Assembly (NCBI RefSeq): GCF_003002095.1 | Contig: NZ_PVZC01000004.1 | Location: 310,001 to 374,000, forward strand | Direction of reading: 5' to 3' | DNA length: 64,000 nt | Source of the DNA: Allonocardiopsis opalescens | Lineage (GTDB): Bacteria; Actinomycetota; Actinomycetes; Streptosporangiales; Streptosporangiaceae | Part shown: in pieces, positions 45,927 to 56,396 of the stretch | Layout: each line of letters starts with the position of its first letter | How positions within the stretch are numbered: the stretch's first letter is position 1 | Notes under the pieces: generated by a model | Database searches by the model: none | The model's input: only the letters and a program-made list of their open reading frames with translations | Told to the model about the DNA's origin: nothing | Translations under genes and position numbers: made by a program

Positions 45927-47450
45927 TCACCGCGGCCACAGCGCCAGGCAGGCCAGCGTCAGCGAGAAGGCGATCGAGAGCCCGGACACCGCCGGCCCGA
46001 GTGCCCGGTGCCCGCGGGTGAGCGGCAGCCGCGGCCAGCGGCCGGCGGCCAGCGTGATCCCGAAGGCGGTCAGCGCCGCGCCGAGCGTCCACAGCGCCGG
46101 CGGGACCAGGGCCCAGGCGCCCCAGCTGTGCGCCAGCGCCAGCACGGCGAGGGCGCTCACCGACGCCGAGACGGTGCCGGCCCGGTGCGGCGCCGGGCGC
46201 AGCCGGGTGCCCGACAGGCGGCGGGTGCCCACTTCCAGCAGGAACAGCCCGCCGGCCAGGCAGAGCAGCGCGGTGACGGCGGTCAGGACCGGGCCCTGGC
46301 CGGAGCCCGGGGCGGCGGGCACGTCGGCGCCCAGCAACCGCATGCCGAAGGAGTCCAGGAACTCGGTGGTGGTCCCGGTGACCACGACGGCCGAGCCGGT
46401 GGCGGGCGCGTAGCCGACGAAGGCCCGCGTACCGCCGGTGCCGCCGTTGTGCCAGACGATCTCCTCCCCGCCGATCCGGCTGCGGTGCCAGCCCAGCCCG
46501 ACCTCGGTGCCCTCCCCGGCGGGGAAGCGCGGCTCGGTGGCGGCCGCGCCGGGCGCGGAGCCGTCGGCGACGGCGTCCAGCAGGCGCGTCAGGTCCGTGC
46601 CGGTCGACCAGGTGCTGGTGCCCGACGGGGCGTAGCCGGCGCTGTACCAGGGCGAGACGCGCACGCCGTTGGCGTCGTGCGGCCAGGCGGCGCCGTCGGG
46701 GACCTCGGCGGGCGCGGTCGCGACGACCGTGGCGTCCATGCCGAGCGGGCCGAGCACCCGCTCGTCCAGCAGCCGCTGGTAGGGCGTGCCGGTGAGCCGG
46801 GCCATCGCCTCGCCGAGCAGGGAGACGCCCAGGTTGGAGTAGCCGTAGCCCGGCGACTCCGGCACCTCGGCGGCGGCCGCGGCGGCGATGACGTCCTCGG
46901 CGGTGAGGCCGGCGTAGGGGTCGCCGCGGCTCAGCAGCGGCAGCAGGCCGGCCAGGGCCCGCGAGGGGTCGGTCGAGGGCAGGCCGGACTGGTGGCCCGA
47001 CAGCTCCTCCAGGGTGGTCGCGGCGAGGTCGGGGTCGGCGAAGTGGGTGTCGGGGAAGGCGTCGGCGAGGGTGGTGCCGGCGGCGATCTCGCCTTCCTCG
47101 ATCAGCTCGGCCAGCAGCATGCCGGTGAGGGTCTTGTGCACCGAGCCCGTCTCGAAGGGGGTGTCGGGGGTGACCGGGGCGCCGCCGGCCTCGCCGAAGC
47201 CGGCGGTGCGCCAGACGCCGTCCTCGCGCAGGGCGACGGACAGGGCGGTGTAGGGGTGGTCGCCGAGCAGTTCGCGGGCCTGCTCGGCCAGTGCGGTGTC
47301 GCCGGTCACCGGGTCGGCGGGGCGGGCGGGGCCGGGGGCGAGCGGCAGCGAGAGGAGCCCGGCCGCGAGGGCGGCCGCGGCGGCGGCGATCCAGCGCCGG
47401 CGCCGGGCCGGCGGCGCGGGCGTCTCCGGGGTGTCCTGGAGGAGGGGCAT
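45927..47450 (-). CDS. Serine hydrolase of the class-C beta-lactamase/PBP4* family with membrane C-terminus
   Basis: A 507-residue protein. An N-terminal anchor (residues 20-40) exports the catalytic domain. The active-site motifs are SVHK (Ser103, Lys106), YSN (204-206) and HNG in WHNGGTGG in place of KTG. After residue 380 there are about four hydrophobic segments. These proteins act as esterases, peptidases or beta-lactamase-like enzymes on the cell wall. A copy of the repeated TCTAC-N3-GTAAA operator lies 25 bases upstream of the ATG, which would suit BlaI-type control of a penicillin-recognising enzyme. Confidence 0.88.
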   Translation of the reverse strand: MPLLQDTPETPAPPARRRRWIAAAAAALAAGLLSLPLAPGPARPADPVTGDTALAEQARELLGDHPYTALSVALREDGVWRTAGFGEAGGAPVTPDTPFETGSVHKTLTGMLLAELIEEGEIAAGTTLADAFPDTHFADPDLAATTLEELSGHQSGLPSTDPSRALAGLLPLLSRGDPYAGLTAEDVIAAAAAAEVPESPGYGYSNLGVSLLGEAMARLTGTPYQRLLDERVLGPLGMDATVVATAPAEVPDGAAWPHDANGVRVSPWYSAGYAPSGTSTWSTGTDLTRLLDAVADGSAPGAAATEPRFPAGEGTEVGLGWHRSRIGGEEIVWHNGGTGGTRAFVGYAPATGSAVVVTGTTTEFLDSFGMRLLGADVPAAPGSGQGPVLTAVTALLCLAGGLFLLEVGTRRLSGTRLRPAPHRAGTVSASVSALAVLALAHSWGAWALVPPALWTLGAALTAFGITLAAGRWPRLPLTRGHRALGPAVSGLSIAFSLTLACLALWPR

Positions 47451-47474
47451 GGCGGGCTCCGAAGCAGTTAGTGA

Positions 47475-47487
47475 TCTACGATGTAAA
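47475..47487. promoter_or_regulatory. Operator-like repeat, copy 3, upstream of the serine hydrolase
   Basis: TCTACGATGTAAA followed by GG: 11 of 13 bases match the copies at 22319 and 32626, and the flanking AT before and GG after are also kept. On the minus strand it reads CCTTTACATCGTAGATC 25-40 bases before the serine-hydrolase ATG, an expected operator position. Confidence 0.55.
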
Positions 47488-47602
47488 GGTGGCGGCAGGC
47501 GGGTTCATACAGCGAGCGCACGCGGAAGACCGGACCAACAGGCAGGCGATCGAGGTGGCACCGGCCCGGTCGGCGGGACCGGTGCCGCGGACCGGACCGC
47601 GC

Positions 47603-47992
47603 CTAGCCGCGCCGGCTGAAGTAGACGAGTGTGCCGACGAAGACGAGCAGGAAGATCAGGGCCGTGGTGGCGACGTAGCCGAACAGGGCGTTGTGGCCGG
47701 TGGCCAGGGTCCAGAAGGCCGTGGCGACCCCGAGCACGACAAGAATGTTCAGCGTGGCCGCGCTGGCCTTGAGAAGGACCAGCCGCTGGCGCTCGTCGCC
47801 GCCCTCGGTGCTCAGCAGCTGCGCGACCTCCGAGCGCCGCGACAGCGCCGCGATGATCACCACGTAGGCGACCATGACGCCCAGGCCGGTGAGGCCGAAG
47901 GCGGGCTCGCCCCGGTACAGCCCGACGGCGAGGTAGCACAGGCCGAGGAACAGGCCGGTGGCCGGTACGACCCACCGGTTGAGTCGGGGCAT
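47603..47992 (-). CDS. Small membrane protein paired with an XRE regulator
   Basis: A 129-residue protein with four hydrophobic helices (VVPATGLFLGLCYLAVGLY, GLTGLGVMVAYVVIIAAL, LNILVVLGVATAFWTLA, TTALIFLLVFVGTLVYF) and a cytosolic charged loop, RRSEVAQLLSTEGGDERQRLVLLKA. It resembles DUF2178-type membrane proteins. The ATG lies one base after the stop of the XRE gene, so they are one operon. In such pairs the membrane protein may sense or modulate the repressor; this is inference. Confidence 0.8.
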   Translation of the reverse strand: MPRLNRWVVPATGLFLGLCYLAVGLYRGEPAFGLTGLGVMVAYVVIIAALSRRSEVAQLLSTEGGDERQRLVLLKASAATLNILVVLGVATAFWTLATGHNALFGYVATTALIFLLVFVGTLVYFSRRG

Positions 47993-47993
47993 C

Positions 47994-48221
47994 TCAGGCG
48001 TCCTTGTCCGAGGTGGGCGGGTCGGTGTCGTCGTCGACATGGAAGACCTCCTCTACGGTACGGCCGAACAGCCGGGCGATCCGGATGGCGAGCGGCAGCG
48101 AGGGGTCGTAGCGCCCCTGCTCGATCGCGTTCACGGTCTGCCGCGACACCCCCAGGGCCTCGCCGAGGGCCTTCTGCGACAGGCCCCGGGCGGTGCGTAG
48201 TTCTCGCACGTCGTTGTCCAT
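47994..48221 (-). CDS. Minimal XRE-family transcriptional regulator
   Basis: A 75-residue protein, essentially one Cro/CI helix-turn-helix: VRELRTARGLSQKALGEALGVSRQTVNAIEQGRYDPSLPLAIRIARLFG, then an acidic tail. The ATG at 48221 is preceded by a consensus promoter flanked by two copies of a 19-base operator, so it very likely represses itself and the membrane gene behind it. Confidence 0.92.
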   Translation of the reverse strand: MDNDVRELRTARGLSQKALGEALGVSRQTVNAIEQGRYDPSLPLAIRIARLFGRTVEEVFHVDDDTDPPTSDKDA

Positions 48222-48236
48222 GCTCCCGCTGGTTCA

Positions 48237-48299
48237 TGTCAAGTGAGCTTTACATGGAAAGTATCCTTGACATCCAGGGGTGTCAAGTCGGCTTTACAT
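48237..48299 (-). promoter_or_regulatory. XRE promoter with duplicated operator
   Basis: TGTCAAGTGAGCTTTACAT (48237-48255) and TGTCAAGTCGGCTTTACAT (48281-48299) are direct repeats, 17 of 19 identical and 44 bases apart. Each is itself an inverted repeat, TGTCAAG-N4-CTTTACA with one mismatch. Between them, on the minus strand, TTGACA (48286-48281), 17 bases and TACTTT (48263-48258) form the promoter. Confidence 0.75.
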
Positions 48300-48416
48300 C
48301 CGGTGTCACTCCGGGGTGAGATTGCCTTGGCGGGCGGGCGGCCCCGCCCGCCGCGGCCGCCGGAGACCAGTACGCTCGCTTCACGACACCGCCTCGACCC
48401 CCGGAAGGTGGCCCCC

Positions 48417-49565
48417 GTGAGCGACGTCCGCGAACCCACCGGGAGCGAGCGTCCCCCAGCCGACGCGCCGGCCGGCGCGCACACCGCCACCGCCGAACCA
48501 CCGGGCGTCGCCCGCTACGACCGCGCTGTCGCGCACGCCGAGGCGGGCCGGCTGTCGGAGGCGGCCGCGCTGTTCGAGGAGCTGGCCGGCGGCGCCGATC
48601 CCAGGGAGCGGGCCCGTGCCGCCCTGGGCCTGGCGGTGGTCCGGCACGACCAGGGTGATCCCGAGGCCGCGCGGCTCGCCGACGAGCTGGCGATCGGCAC
48701 CGGCGACCCCGAGTTCGCGCCGCGCGCCGCCTGCCACCTCGCCGTCTGCCGCGAGCAGGCCGGCGACCCCGAGGGGGCCAGGGCCGCCTGGCACCGGGTG
48801 CTGGACTTCGAGCGTTCGCCCTACGCCGGGATCGCGCACCGCGGGCTGGCCGCGATCGCCGCGGCGGCCGGGGAGCACGACCAGGCCCGGCGGCACTGGC
48901 AGGACGCCATCGACACCGGCGATCCCGAGGCGCTGGTGCCGGCCGCCCAGGACCTCGCCCAGCACCACCTGGACCGCGGCGACCCCGAGCGGGCCTGCCA
49001 GGTGCTGGAGCTGGCGCTGCGCGGCGCCGACGACCCCGGGCTGCGGGCGGTGCTCGCCATCGGCCGGCTGGAGCAGGCCATCGCCGCCCTGGCCGGCGCG
49101 GGGGAGCGCGGCCTCCCCGACGCCGGCCGGGGCGGGCTGCCGCTCGCGGTGGAGCTGCTCGGCCGGCTGCTGCCGCTGCGCGGCCGGGCCGAGGAGGCGG
49201 CCGACGTGTGGCGGGCGGGGCTCGGCCACCCCGACCCGGGAGTGGCGGCGGAGGTGCGGGCCCGGCTGCGGCGCGGCTTCCCGGTCGACCCGGGCGCCGG
49301 GGGAGCGGCGGGGCCGGGGCCGGCGGTGTGGTGGGAGGAGTACCTGGAGTCCGCGGTGGCGCACGACCGGCTGCCGGTGCTGGCCGACGAGGCCTTCGCC
49401 GCGCTCGACCGGGTCTGCGCCGCGCTGGCGGCGGAGGGGGGCGCGGCCTCGGGTGCCGCGGCCGCGGCCGAGGTGACCGCGGCCTATGGCTGGGGCGGCG
49501 CTCTGGCCGCGAGTGTGGCGGACCGCTCGGAGCGTCCGGGCGCGTCGGCGGGCGGGCGCGACTAG
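48417..49565 (+). CDS. Tetratricopeptide-like repeat protein
   Basis: A 382-residue soluble protein. After a Pro/Ala-rich leader of 35 residues, helical hairpins repeat with about 34-residue period: YDRAVAHAEAGRLSEAAALFEEL, AALGLAVVRHDQGDPEAARLADEL, ACHLAVCREQAGDPEGARAAWHRVL, HRGLAAIAAAAGEHDQARRHWQDA, AQHHLDRGDPERACQVLELAL. It is likely a protein-protein scaffold; the partner is unknown. GGAAGG lies before the GTG. It starts about 200 bases from the divergent XRE gene and shares its gap. Confidence 0.75.
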   Translation: MSDVREPTGSERPPADAPAGAHTATAEPPGVARYDRAVAHAEAGRLSEAAALFEELAGGADPRERARAALGLAVVRHDQGDPEAARLADELAIGTGDPEFAPRAACHLAVCREQAGDPEGARAAWHRVLDFERSPYAGIAHRGLAAIAAAAGEHDQARRHWQDAIDTGDPEALVPAAQDLAQHHLDRGDPERACQVLELALRGADDPGLRAVLAIGRLEQAIAALAGAGERGLPDAGRGGLPLAVELLGRLLPLRGRAEEAADVWRAGLGHPDPGVAAEVRARLRRGFPVDPGAGGAAGPGPAVWWEEYLESAVAHDRLPVLADEAFAALDRVCAALAAEGGAASGAAAAAEVTAAYGWGGALAASVADRSERPGASAGGRD

Positions 49566-49698
49566 CGCGCGGGCGGGCGCAGCGTCGGGCGGCTGGGCCA
49601 CCGGGGAGCGGGGCGACGCGGCGGATGCGGTCCGCCTGGGGACCCCCGGCCCCCGGCCGATCGGTGCCCGGCGGGCCGGGTCGCCGGGTGGTGCGGGC

Positions 49699-49890
49699 TC
49701 AGGCCGCCAGGTCGGTGGGCCGGTGCGGGCTCACCACGCGGCCGTTGGGCAGCAGCTCGCCGGTGTCCTCGAAGAGCACGATGCCGTTGCAGAGCAGGCT
49801 CCAGCCCTGCTCGGGGTGGCTGGACACGGTGCGTGCGGCTTCACGGTCGGCGGCGTCGACGGGCGGACAGGCGGGGTCGTGCTGGCACAT
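49699..49890 (-). CDS. DUF5999-like small protein
   Basis: A 63-residue protein beginning MCQHDPACPPVDAADREAA and containing HPEQGWSLLCNGIVLFEDTGELLPNGRVV. This matches the streptomycete DUF5999 family closely, as I remember it. Conserved Cys2, Cys8 and Cys34 plus His could bind a metal. GGAGG precedes the ATG. The function is unknown. Confidence 0.87.
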   Translation of the reverse strand: MCQHDPACPPVDAADREAARTVSSHPEQGWSLLCNGIVLFEDTGELLPNGRVVSPHRPTDLAA

Positions 49891-50215
49891 CGGGTGCCTC
49901 CGGTTCGTTCTGTCCCGCGAATGCGGGGTGCTCCTTCGTTGTGTGGCCGCTGGCCCGCGGCCCGGGCACTGGAGTAGACGCCCGGGGCGGCGAGCCGGTT
50001 CCTCCTCACAGTGGCGTCGATCACACCTGTGGTCCAGTGTGCCGCGCCGTGACGGGGAGTTACATAGCCGATTGGATAGTACTTAGGACCCTTTGCGTCC
50101 TGCTTGGGAATCGCCTAATGCGTCCGTACTGTCGGCACTCAGGCCGGGTGCGGCGCGTGGTCCGCTACATCCATCGATGTACGCGCGGCATGCGGCGACG
50201 TGCTGTGATGGTCGG
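49891..50215. other. Intergenic region between DUF5999-like and sensor-kinase genes
   Basis: No credible gene in about 325 bases. The stretch 50060-50100 is AT-richer (TTACATAGCC, ATTGGATAGTACTTAGG) and includes AGGAC-N7-GTCCT at 50086-50102, possibly promoter and operator elements. TGTGAT at 50204-50209 sits 6 bases before the kinase GTG. Confidence 0.45.
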
Positions 50216-51463
50216 GTGCGACGGTGGGGCTGGTTGGAGCGGCGCCTGTGGAGCGGGCGGCTGAGCGTGGGCGGCCTGCTGTGGGCGGGCGGCCACGTCC
50301 TGCTCGGCCTGCTGCTGTGGGGCCTGGGCCTGTACAGCAGGCTGCCGTGGGCGGTCGGTCCCGACTGGGCGCTGCTGCTGCCGCTGCTGGGGGTGTGCGC
50401 CGGGATCGCGCTGCGCAGCGGCCGCACCGGCTGGGCCTTCGCGGTGGCGTCGGTTTCGGCGGCGGCGGACCTGCTGGTGGCGGGGCCGTTCCTGGGCACC
50501 TGGATCGCCTATACCGACGTGCTGTACGCGACGGCCGCGCTGGGCGGGCGCCGGCTGGCCTACGGGGTGACGGGCGCGTTCCTCGCGGTGGTGGTGGCGG
50601 TCAGCACCGCCTGGCTGGTGTACAGCGGCAGCCTGGTGGAGGCGCTGCAGGTGGTGGCGATCCTGGCGCTGTTCACCCTGACGCCGCTGCAGACCGGGCT
50701 GACGGTGCGCCAGTACCGCGAGCGCGCGGACCTGGAGCGGCGCCGTGCGGGGGAGGTGGCGCGGCTGGCCGAGCTGGACCACCGCAACGCGATGGCGGCC
50801 GAGCGGGCCCGGATGGCGCGCGAGCTGCACGATGTGGTGGCGAACCGGCTGAGCGCGGTCGCGGTGCAGTCCACCGGCGCGCTGGCGCTGCCGGACTTCG
50901 ATCCCGAGCGGGTGCGCGGTGTGCTGGAGGTGGTGCGGCGCAACAGCGTGCAGGGGCTGGCGGAGATGCGCGACATCATCGGGGTGCTGCGCTCGGGTGA
51001 GGACGTGGACGGCGACGGCCTGGTGGCGCCGAGCCTGGGCGAGGTGGGCGCGCTTGCGGACACGGCGCGGGCGGCGGGGCTGGAGGTGGAGCTCGCGGTG
51101 CGCGGGGAGGCGGGCGAGCTGCCGCCGGCGGTGGAGCTGGCCGGCTACCGGATCGTGCAGGAGTCGCTGACCAACGCGCTGCGCTATGCCGAGCCGAGGA
51201 GGGCCGAGGTGGTGCTGGAGTACCGCGGGGACGCCCTGGCGGTGCGGGTGGGCAATCCGGCGGGGGAGCGGCGGGACGGGCCGCCGGTGCCGGGCGGCGG
51301 CGTGGGGGTGGCGGGTATGCGGGAGCGGGCGTCGGTGCTGGGCGGGACGCTGGCGGCGGGCCGGGGCGCGGCGCCGCCGGGCGGGAGCGGAGCCGGGGAC
51401 GGCGGGGCGGAGGCGTGGTGGTGGGTGCGGGCGGAGCTGCCGCTGCGGGGGCGGGTCGGGTGA
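50216..51463 (+). CDS. Two-component sensor histidine kinase (NarL-type partner)
   Basis: A 415-residue kinase. About six N-terminal membrane helices (residues 20-170) are followed by a short coiled coil, the HisKA_3 phosphoacceptor His205 in ARMARELHDVVANRLSAV, and a GHKL ATPase domain (ELAGYRIVQESLTNALRYAE, then GVGVAGMRERASVLGG). The gene overlaps the regulator by four bases (GTGA). The signal is unknown; membrane helices without an extracellular loop suggest envelope or intramembrane sensing. I chose the GTG at 50216, where the conserved protein begins; it may be leaderless. Confidence 0.9.
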   Translation: MRRWGWLERRLWSGRLSVGGLLWAGGHVLLGLLLWGLGLYSRLPWAVGPDWALLLPLLGVCAGIALRSGRTGWAFAVASVSAAADLLVAGPFLGTWIAYTDVLYATAALGGRRLAYGVTGAFLAVVVAVSTAWLVYSGSLVEALQVVAILALFTLTPLQTGLTVRQYRERADLERRRAGEVARLAELDHRNAMAAERARMARELHDVVANRLSAVAVQSTGALALPDFDPERVRGVLEVVRRNSVQGLAEMRDIIGVLRSGEDVDGDGLVAPSLGEVGALADTARAAGLEVELAVRGEAGELPPAVELAGYRIVQESLTNALRYAEPRRAEVVLEYRGDALAVRVGNPAGERRDGPPVPGGGVGVAGMRERASVLGGTLAAGRGAAPPGGSGAGDGGAEAWWWVRAELPLRGRVG

Positions 51464-52110
51464 TCAGGGTGGTGGTGGCCGAGGACCAGGCGGCGGTGCG
51501 CGCCGGGCTGGTGATGATCCTGGGCGCGGCGGAGGGGATCGAGGTGGTGGGGGAGGCGGGCGACGGCGAGGAGGCGGTGCGGCTGGCCCGGCGGCTGCGC
51601 CCCGACCTGGTGCTGATGGACGTGCGGATGCCCAGGCGCGACGGCCTGTCGGCCACCCGCGAGCTGGTGGGTGAGGGTGTCTGCGATGTGGTGGTGCTGA
51701 CCACCTTCGATCTGGACGAGTACGTGTTCGGGGCGCTGCGCGCGGGTGCGGCGGGTTTCCTGCTGAAGAACCTGTCGGCGGCGGAGCTGGTGGAGGCGGT
51801 GCGGGTGGTGGCGCGCGGCGACGGCCTGATCGCGCCGGGGGTGACGCGGCGGCTGATCGCGGAGTTCGCCGGGCCGGGCATGGGCGGGGTGCCCGAGGTG
51901 CCGTCGGCGGCGCTGGCCGAGTTGACGGCCCGGGAGCGCGAGGTGCTGGCCTGCCTGGGCGAGGGGCTGTCCAATGGGGAGATCGCGGCGCGGTTGGAGA
52001 TGGCGGAGGCGACGGCGAAGACGCACGTGAGCCGCATCCTGGCCAAGCTGGGGCTGCGCAGCCGGGTGCAGGCGGCGATCGTGGCGCGGCGGGTGCACCG
52101 GGCGGGCTGA
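51460..52110 (+). CDS. LuxR/NarL-type response regulator
   Basis: A 216-residue regulator. The receiver domain has AEDQAAVRAGL, the phosphoacceptor Asp54 in LVLMDVRMP, the switch Thr in VVLTTFD and the Lys in FLLKN. The C-terminal LuxR helix-turn-helix is LTAREREVLACLGEGLSNGEIAARLEMAEATAKTHVSRILAKLGLRSR. Partner of the overlapping kinase. The regulon is unknown. Confidence 0.95.
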   Translation: MIRVVVAEDQAAVRAGLVMILGAAEGIEVVGEAGDGEEAVRLARRLRPDLVLMDVRMPRRDGLSATRELVGEGVCDVVVLTTFDLDEYVFGALRAGAAGFLLKNLSAAELVEAVRVVARGDGLIAPGVTRRLIAEFAGPGMGGVPEVPSAALAELTAREREVLACLGEGLSNGEIAARLEMAEATAKTHVSRILAKLGLRSRVQAAIVARRVHRAG

Positions 52111-52124
52111 GCGGAGGGTCGGCG

Positions 52125-52166
52125 CCGGCCGCCCTGGCCGGCCCCGGATCCGGTCAGGGCGGCCGG
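52125..52166. terminator. Hairpin after the two-component operon
   Basis: Perfect 12-base arms CCGGCCGCCCTG and CAGGGCGGCCGG with an 18-base loop that is itself GC-rich, between convergent genes. Confidence 0.6.
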
Positions 52167-52305
52167 TTCCCCGCGGCCGGCGGGCGCGCCGCGCCCGGGG
52201 CGGCCGCCGCCGTATCCCCCAGCGGTCTCCCCGCCCGGGGGGCGGGTAAACCGCCGCTGGTCACGTGGGGTCGGCGGGCGTGCGCGCTGCGCGGTCGGCG
52301 GGGTG

Positions 52306-52935
52306 TCAGCCGGGCTGCTGGACGCCGGCCAGCACGAGTTCGAGGCCGACGGCGAAGCGGTCGGCGGCGTCGCGGGTGCGGCGGTGCGCGGCGAGTGCGG
52401 CGAGGTGGGGGTGGCGGCGGGGGTCGACGGGCGGGGCGGGGGCCTGCTCGCCGGCGGCGTCGGGCTCGGGGCGGGAGGCGGTGTCGCGGACCTCGTTCAC
52501 CACGGCGCCCAGTACGTAGGCGTCCAGGGTGCGGGCGGCGTCGACGACGGCGGCCCCGCGCAGGCCGAGTTCGGTGAGGGCGGCGTAGAGGGCGTCGAGG
52601 ACGGCGGGGTTCTCGTAGCCGCGGTTGATCAGCAGCGGGAGCACGCCGGAGTGCTCGAGCAGCCGGTCGCGGTAGCCGGCGGCCCAGTGGCGCAGCCGGG
52701 TGTCGGGGGGAGCGGCGGGGTCGGCGGCGGCCGGCACGTCCATGACGTGGTGGACGAGGGCGTCCAGCAGCTGCTCCTTGCCGCGGGGGAAGTGGTGGTA
52801 GATGGCCATGGCCTCGACCTGGAGGGCGTCGCCGAGGCGGCGCATGGTGAGGCGGCGCAGGCCCTGGCCGTTCACGATGCGCAGGGCGTCTTCGACGATG
52901 CGGGCGTGTGACAGCCCGGCGTTGTTTCGGCTCAC
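52306..52935 (-). CDS. TetR-family regulator (TetR_C-type)
   Basis: A 209-residue protein. The helix-turn-helix is IVEDALRIVNGQGLRRLTMRRLGDALQVEAMAIYHHFPRGKEQLLDAL (about 12-60), the pattern of the tetracycline-repressor-like subgroup, and the ligand domain follows. The GTG start has TATTCT ending 6 bases before it, so the mRNA may be leaderless, and a perfect TTAC-N3-GTAA palindrome lies just upstream. The target other than itself is not evident. Confidence 0.9.
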   Translation of the reverse strand: MSRNNAGLSHARIVEDALRIVNGQGLRRLTMRRLGDALQVEAMAIYHHFPRGKEQLLDALVHHVMDVPAAADPAAPPDTRLRHWAAGYRDRLLEHSGVLPLLINRGYENPAVLDALYAALTELGLRGAAVVDAARTLDAYVLGAVVNEVRDTASRPEPDAAGEQAPAPPVDPRRHPHLAALAAHRRTRDAADRFAVGLELVLAGVQQPG

Positions 52936-52941
52936 GCCCCA

Positions 52942-52964
52942 AGAATAACCTTACTGTGTAAAGG
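52942..52964 (-). promoter_or_regulatory. TetR promoter and palindromic operator
   Basis: On the minus strand CCTTTACACAGTAAGG contains the perfect palindrome TTACACAGTAA (52951-52961), then TATTCT (52947-52942) as the -10 box, 6 bases before the GTG. Likely autoregulatory. Confidence 0.55.
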
Positions 52965-53008
52965 TGGTGGCTGTGTTGTCTCTTCCCAAGAACAAGACCC
53001 AATAACCC

Positions 53009-53770
53009 TCACCCATCGGGAAAGCCCAGATCGCGTGAGATGGAGTCGGCCGCGTCGCGGACGTGGGGGACCAGGTCGGCGCGGAGGGTGCCGCCGGCGC
53101 GCAGGCGCTCGACCGTACCGGAGACGCCGATGGCGCCGACGGTGATGCCGCGGCGGTCGCGGATGGGGGCGGCGACGGCGAGGATGCCCGGGGCGCTCTC
53201 CTCGGCGTCCAGGGCCCAGCCGCGCCGGCGGACGGCGGCGAGTTCGCGCTTGAGGGCGGCGGGGCTGGTGATGGCGGCCGGTGCGGGGGCGTCGAGCGGG
53301 GTGGGGAGTTGGCCGGCGGGGTCGGGTTCGTAGGCGAGCAGCACTTTGCCCAGGGCGGTGCAGTGGGCGGGGAGCAGGGTGCCGACGTCGAGGGCTTGGA
53401 GGCTGTCGTCGGGGCGGAAGACGTGGTGGACCACCAGGACGCGGCCTTCGTGCAGGGTGCCGATGCGCACGCTCTCGCCGCTGCGGGCGGCGAGAGCGTC
53501 GGCCCAGTTGAGGGCGCGGGTGCGCAGTTCGTTTCCGTCGAGGTAGCTGCCGCCGAGGTGCAGGAGTGCGGCGCCGAGCCGGTAGCGGCCGCTGTGGGGG
53601 TCCTGTTCGACGAAGCCGACGTGCTGGAGGGTGCGGAGGATGCCGTGGACGGTGGTCTTGGGGAGGCCGAGGGCGTTGGCGAGTTCGGCGACGCCCAGGG
53701 GGCGGGAGCGGGTGGCGAGGAGGCGGAGGATGGCGGCGGCGCGTTGGACCGACTGGATGAGTCCCGGCAT
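53009..53770 (-). CDS. IclR-family regulator, likely of glycerol metabolism (GylR-like)
   Basis: A 253-residue IclR protein. The winged helix is SVQRAAAILRLLATRSRPLGVAELANALGLPKTTVHGILRTLQHVG (7-55); the effector domain includes ALDVGTLLPAHCTALGKVLLA and VAAPIRDRRGITVGAIGVSG. In Streptomyces the GylR member of this family represses glycerol uptake and kinase genes. Here it lies 82 bases downstream of glpK on the same strand. The same role is likely but inferred. Confidence 0.88.
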   Translation of the reverse strand: MPGLIQSVQRAAAILRLLATRSRPLGVAELANALGLPKTTVHGILRTLQHVGFVEQDPHSGRYRLGAALLHLGGSYLDGNELRTRALNWADALAARSGESVRIGTLHEGRVLVVHHVFRPDDSLQALDVGTLLPAHCTALGKVLLAYEPDPAGQLPTPLDAPAPAAITSPAALKRELAAVRRRGWALDAEESAPGILAVAAPIRDRRGITVGAIGVSGTVERLRAGGTLRADLVPHVRDAADSISRDLGFPDG

Positions 53771-53852
53771 GGTGCGGCCCCGTTCGTTCCCGGTGGGGCG
53801 GCGCGGTGGGGCGGGGGTGGGGTGGGTTCCCGCCCCACCGCGTGCGGCTGGG

Positions 53853-55349
<1,497 letters not shown>

Positions 55350-55373
55350 GGGTGGCGCTCCTTGGGTGGGGCT

Positions 55374-56084
55374 TTAGAGGGCTGCGGCGGCGAGGAGGCC
55401 GGCGAGGGCGCCGCCGATGAGGGGGCCGACGACGGGGATCCAGGAGTATCCCCAGTCGGATGTGGTCTTGCCGGGGATGGGGAGGATGGCGTGGGCGATG
55501 CGGGGGCCGAGGTCGCGGGCGGGGTTGATGGCGTAGCCGGTGGGGCCGCCTAGGGAGAGGCCGATGCCGACGACGAGGAGGGCGACGATGAGGACGCCGG
55601 TTCCGGAGAGGGTGAGCCCTTCGACGGTGCCGCTGGCGATGATGACGAAGACGAGGACGAAGGTGGCGATGATTTCGGTGATGAGGTTCTGGGTGGTGTT
55701 TCGGATTTCGGGTGCGGTGGAGAAGATGCCGAGGACGGGTTGGGTGTTGGCGCGGAACTGGCCGAGGTAGGCGAGCCAGCAGAGGACGGCGCCGGTGATG
55801 GCGCCGAGCATCTGGGCGGCGATGTAGATGGGGACGTTGGCCCATTGGCCGGTGTTGGCGGCGAGGCCGATGGTGACGGCGGGGTTGATGTGGGCGCCGG
55901 AGAGGGTGAAGCTGGCGTAGGCGCCGGCGAGGACGGCGAAGCCCCAGCCGAAGGCGATGGCGACCCAGCCGGCGGCGTGGGCCTTGGACTTGCCGAGGGC
56001 GACGGCGGCGCAGACGCCGTTGCCCATGAGGATGAGGATGGCGGTGCCGATGAATTCGCCGATGAAGATGGATGCGGGTGTCAC
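55374..56084 (-). CDS. glpF: Glycerol facilitator (MIP/aquaporin family)
   Basis: A 236-residue channel with six membrane helices and two half-helices. The NPA boxes are GAHINPAVT and [12 protein letters not shown]; the Asp after the second NPAR is the mark of glycerol-conducting aquaglyceroporins. It lets glycerol enter for phosphorylation by the kinase encoded next. I preferred the GTG at 56084 because GAGAGG lies 6 bases upstream; GTG at 56099 is possible. Confidence 0.95.
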   Translation of the reverse strand: MTPASIFIGEFIGTAILILMGNGVCAAVALGKSKAHAAGWVAIAFGWGFAVLAGAYASFTLSGAHINPAVTIGLAANTGQWANVPIYIAAQMLGAITGAVLCWLAYLGQFRANTQPVLGIFSTAPEIRNTTQNLITEIIATFVLVFVIIASGTVEGLTLSGTGVLIVALLVVGIGLSLGGPTGYAINPARDLGPRIAHAILPIPGKTTSDWGYSWIPVVGPLIGGALAGLLAAAAL

Positions 56085-56396
56085 GGTGGTCCTCTCCACG
56101 GGTGGTGGTGGGCCGGTGTGCCGGGTGGGTGGTGGGTTCCGGCGGTGTGATCGGTGTTCGGCATTGTCGTACGGGCTGCGGTGATTGTGGCCTGGGTCAC
56201 CCTGGTTGTGTCAATGATCTGTGCGTGTGCGGGTTGTTTCTGTGGGTGATCGTTGCGGGTCGTTGGGTGGACGGTAGGTGAACCGGTGGTCGCCGGTTGT
56301 GGTCGTGTGGCTGTCGGGAGGTGGGTCGGGCGGCGGTCGCGGGTGGTGGTCGTGCGGGGCGTAGGATGTGCGCGGCCCGTTCGGTGTGGTGAAGGG
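56085..56396. promoter_or_regulatory. glpF promoter region and gap to the next gene
   Basis: About 310 bases without a credible gene. On the minus strand TTGACA (56214-56209) and CACAAT (56189-56184), 19 bases apart, may form the glp promoter, with CCAGGGTGACCC between them as a possible IclR-type site. On the plus strand TAGGAT near 56360 may serve the next gene. Confidence 0.45.
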
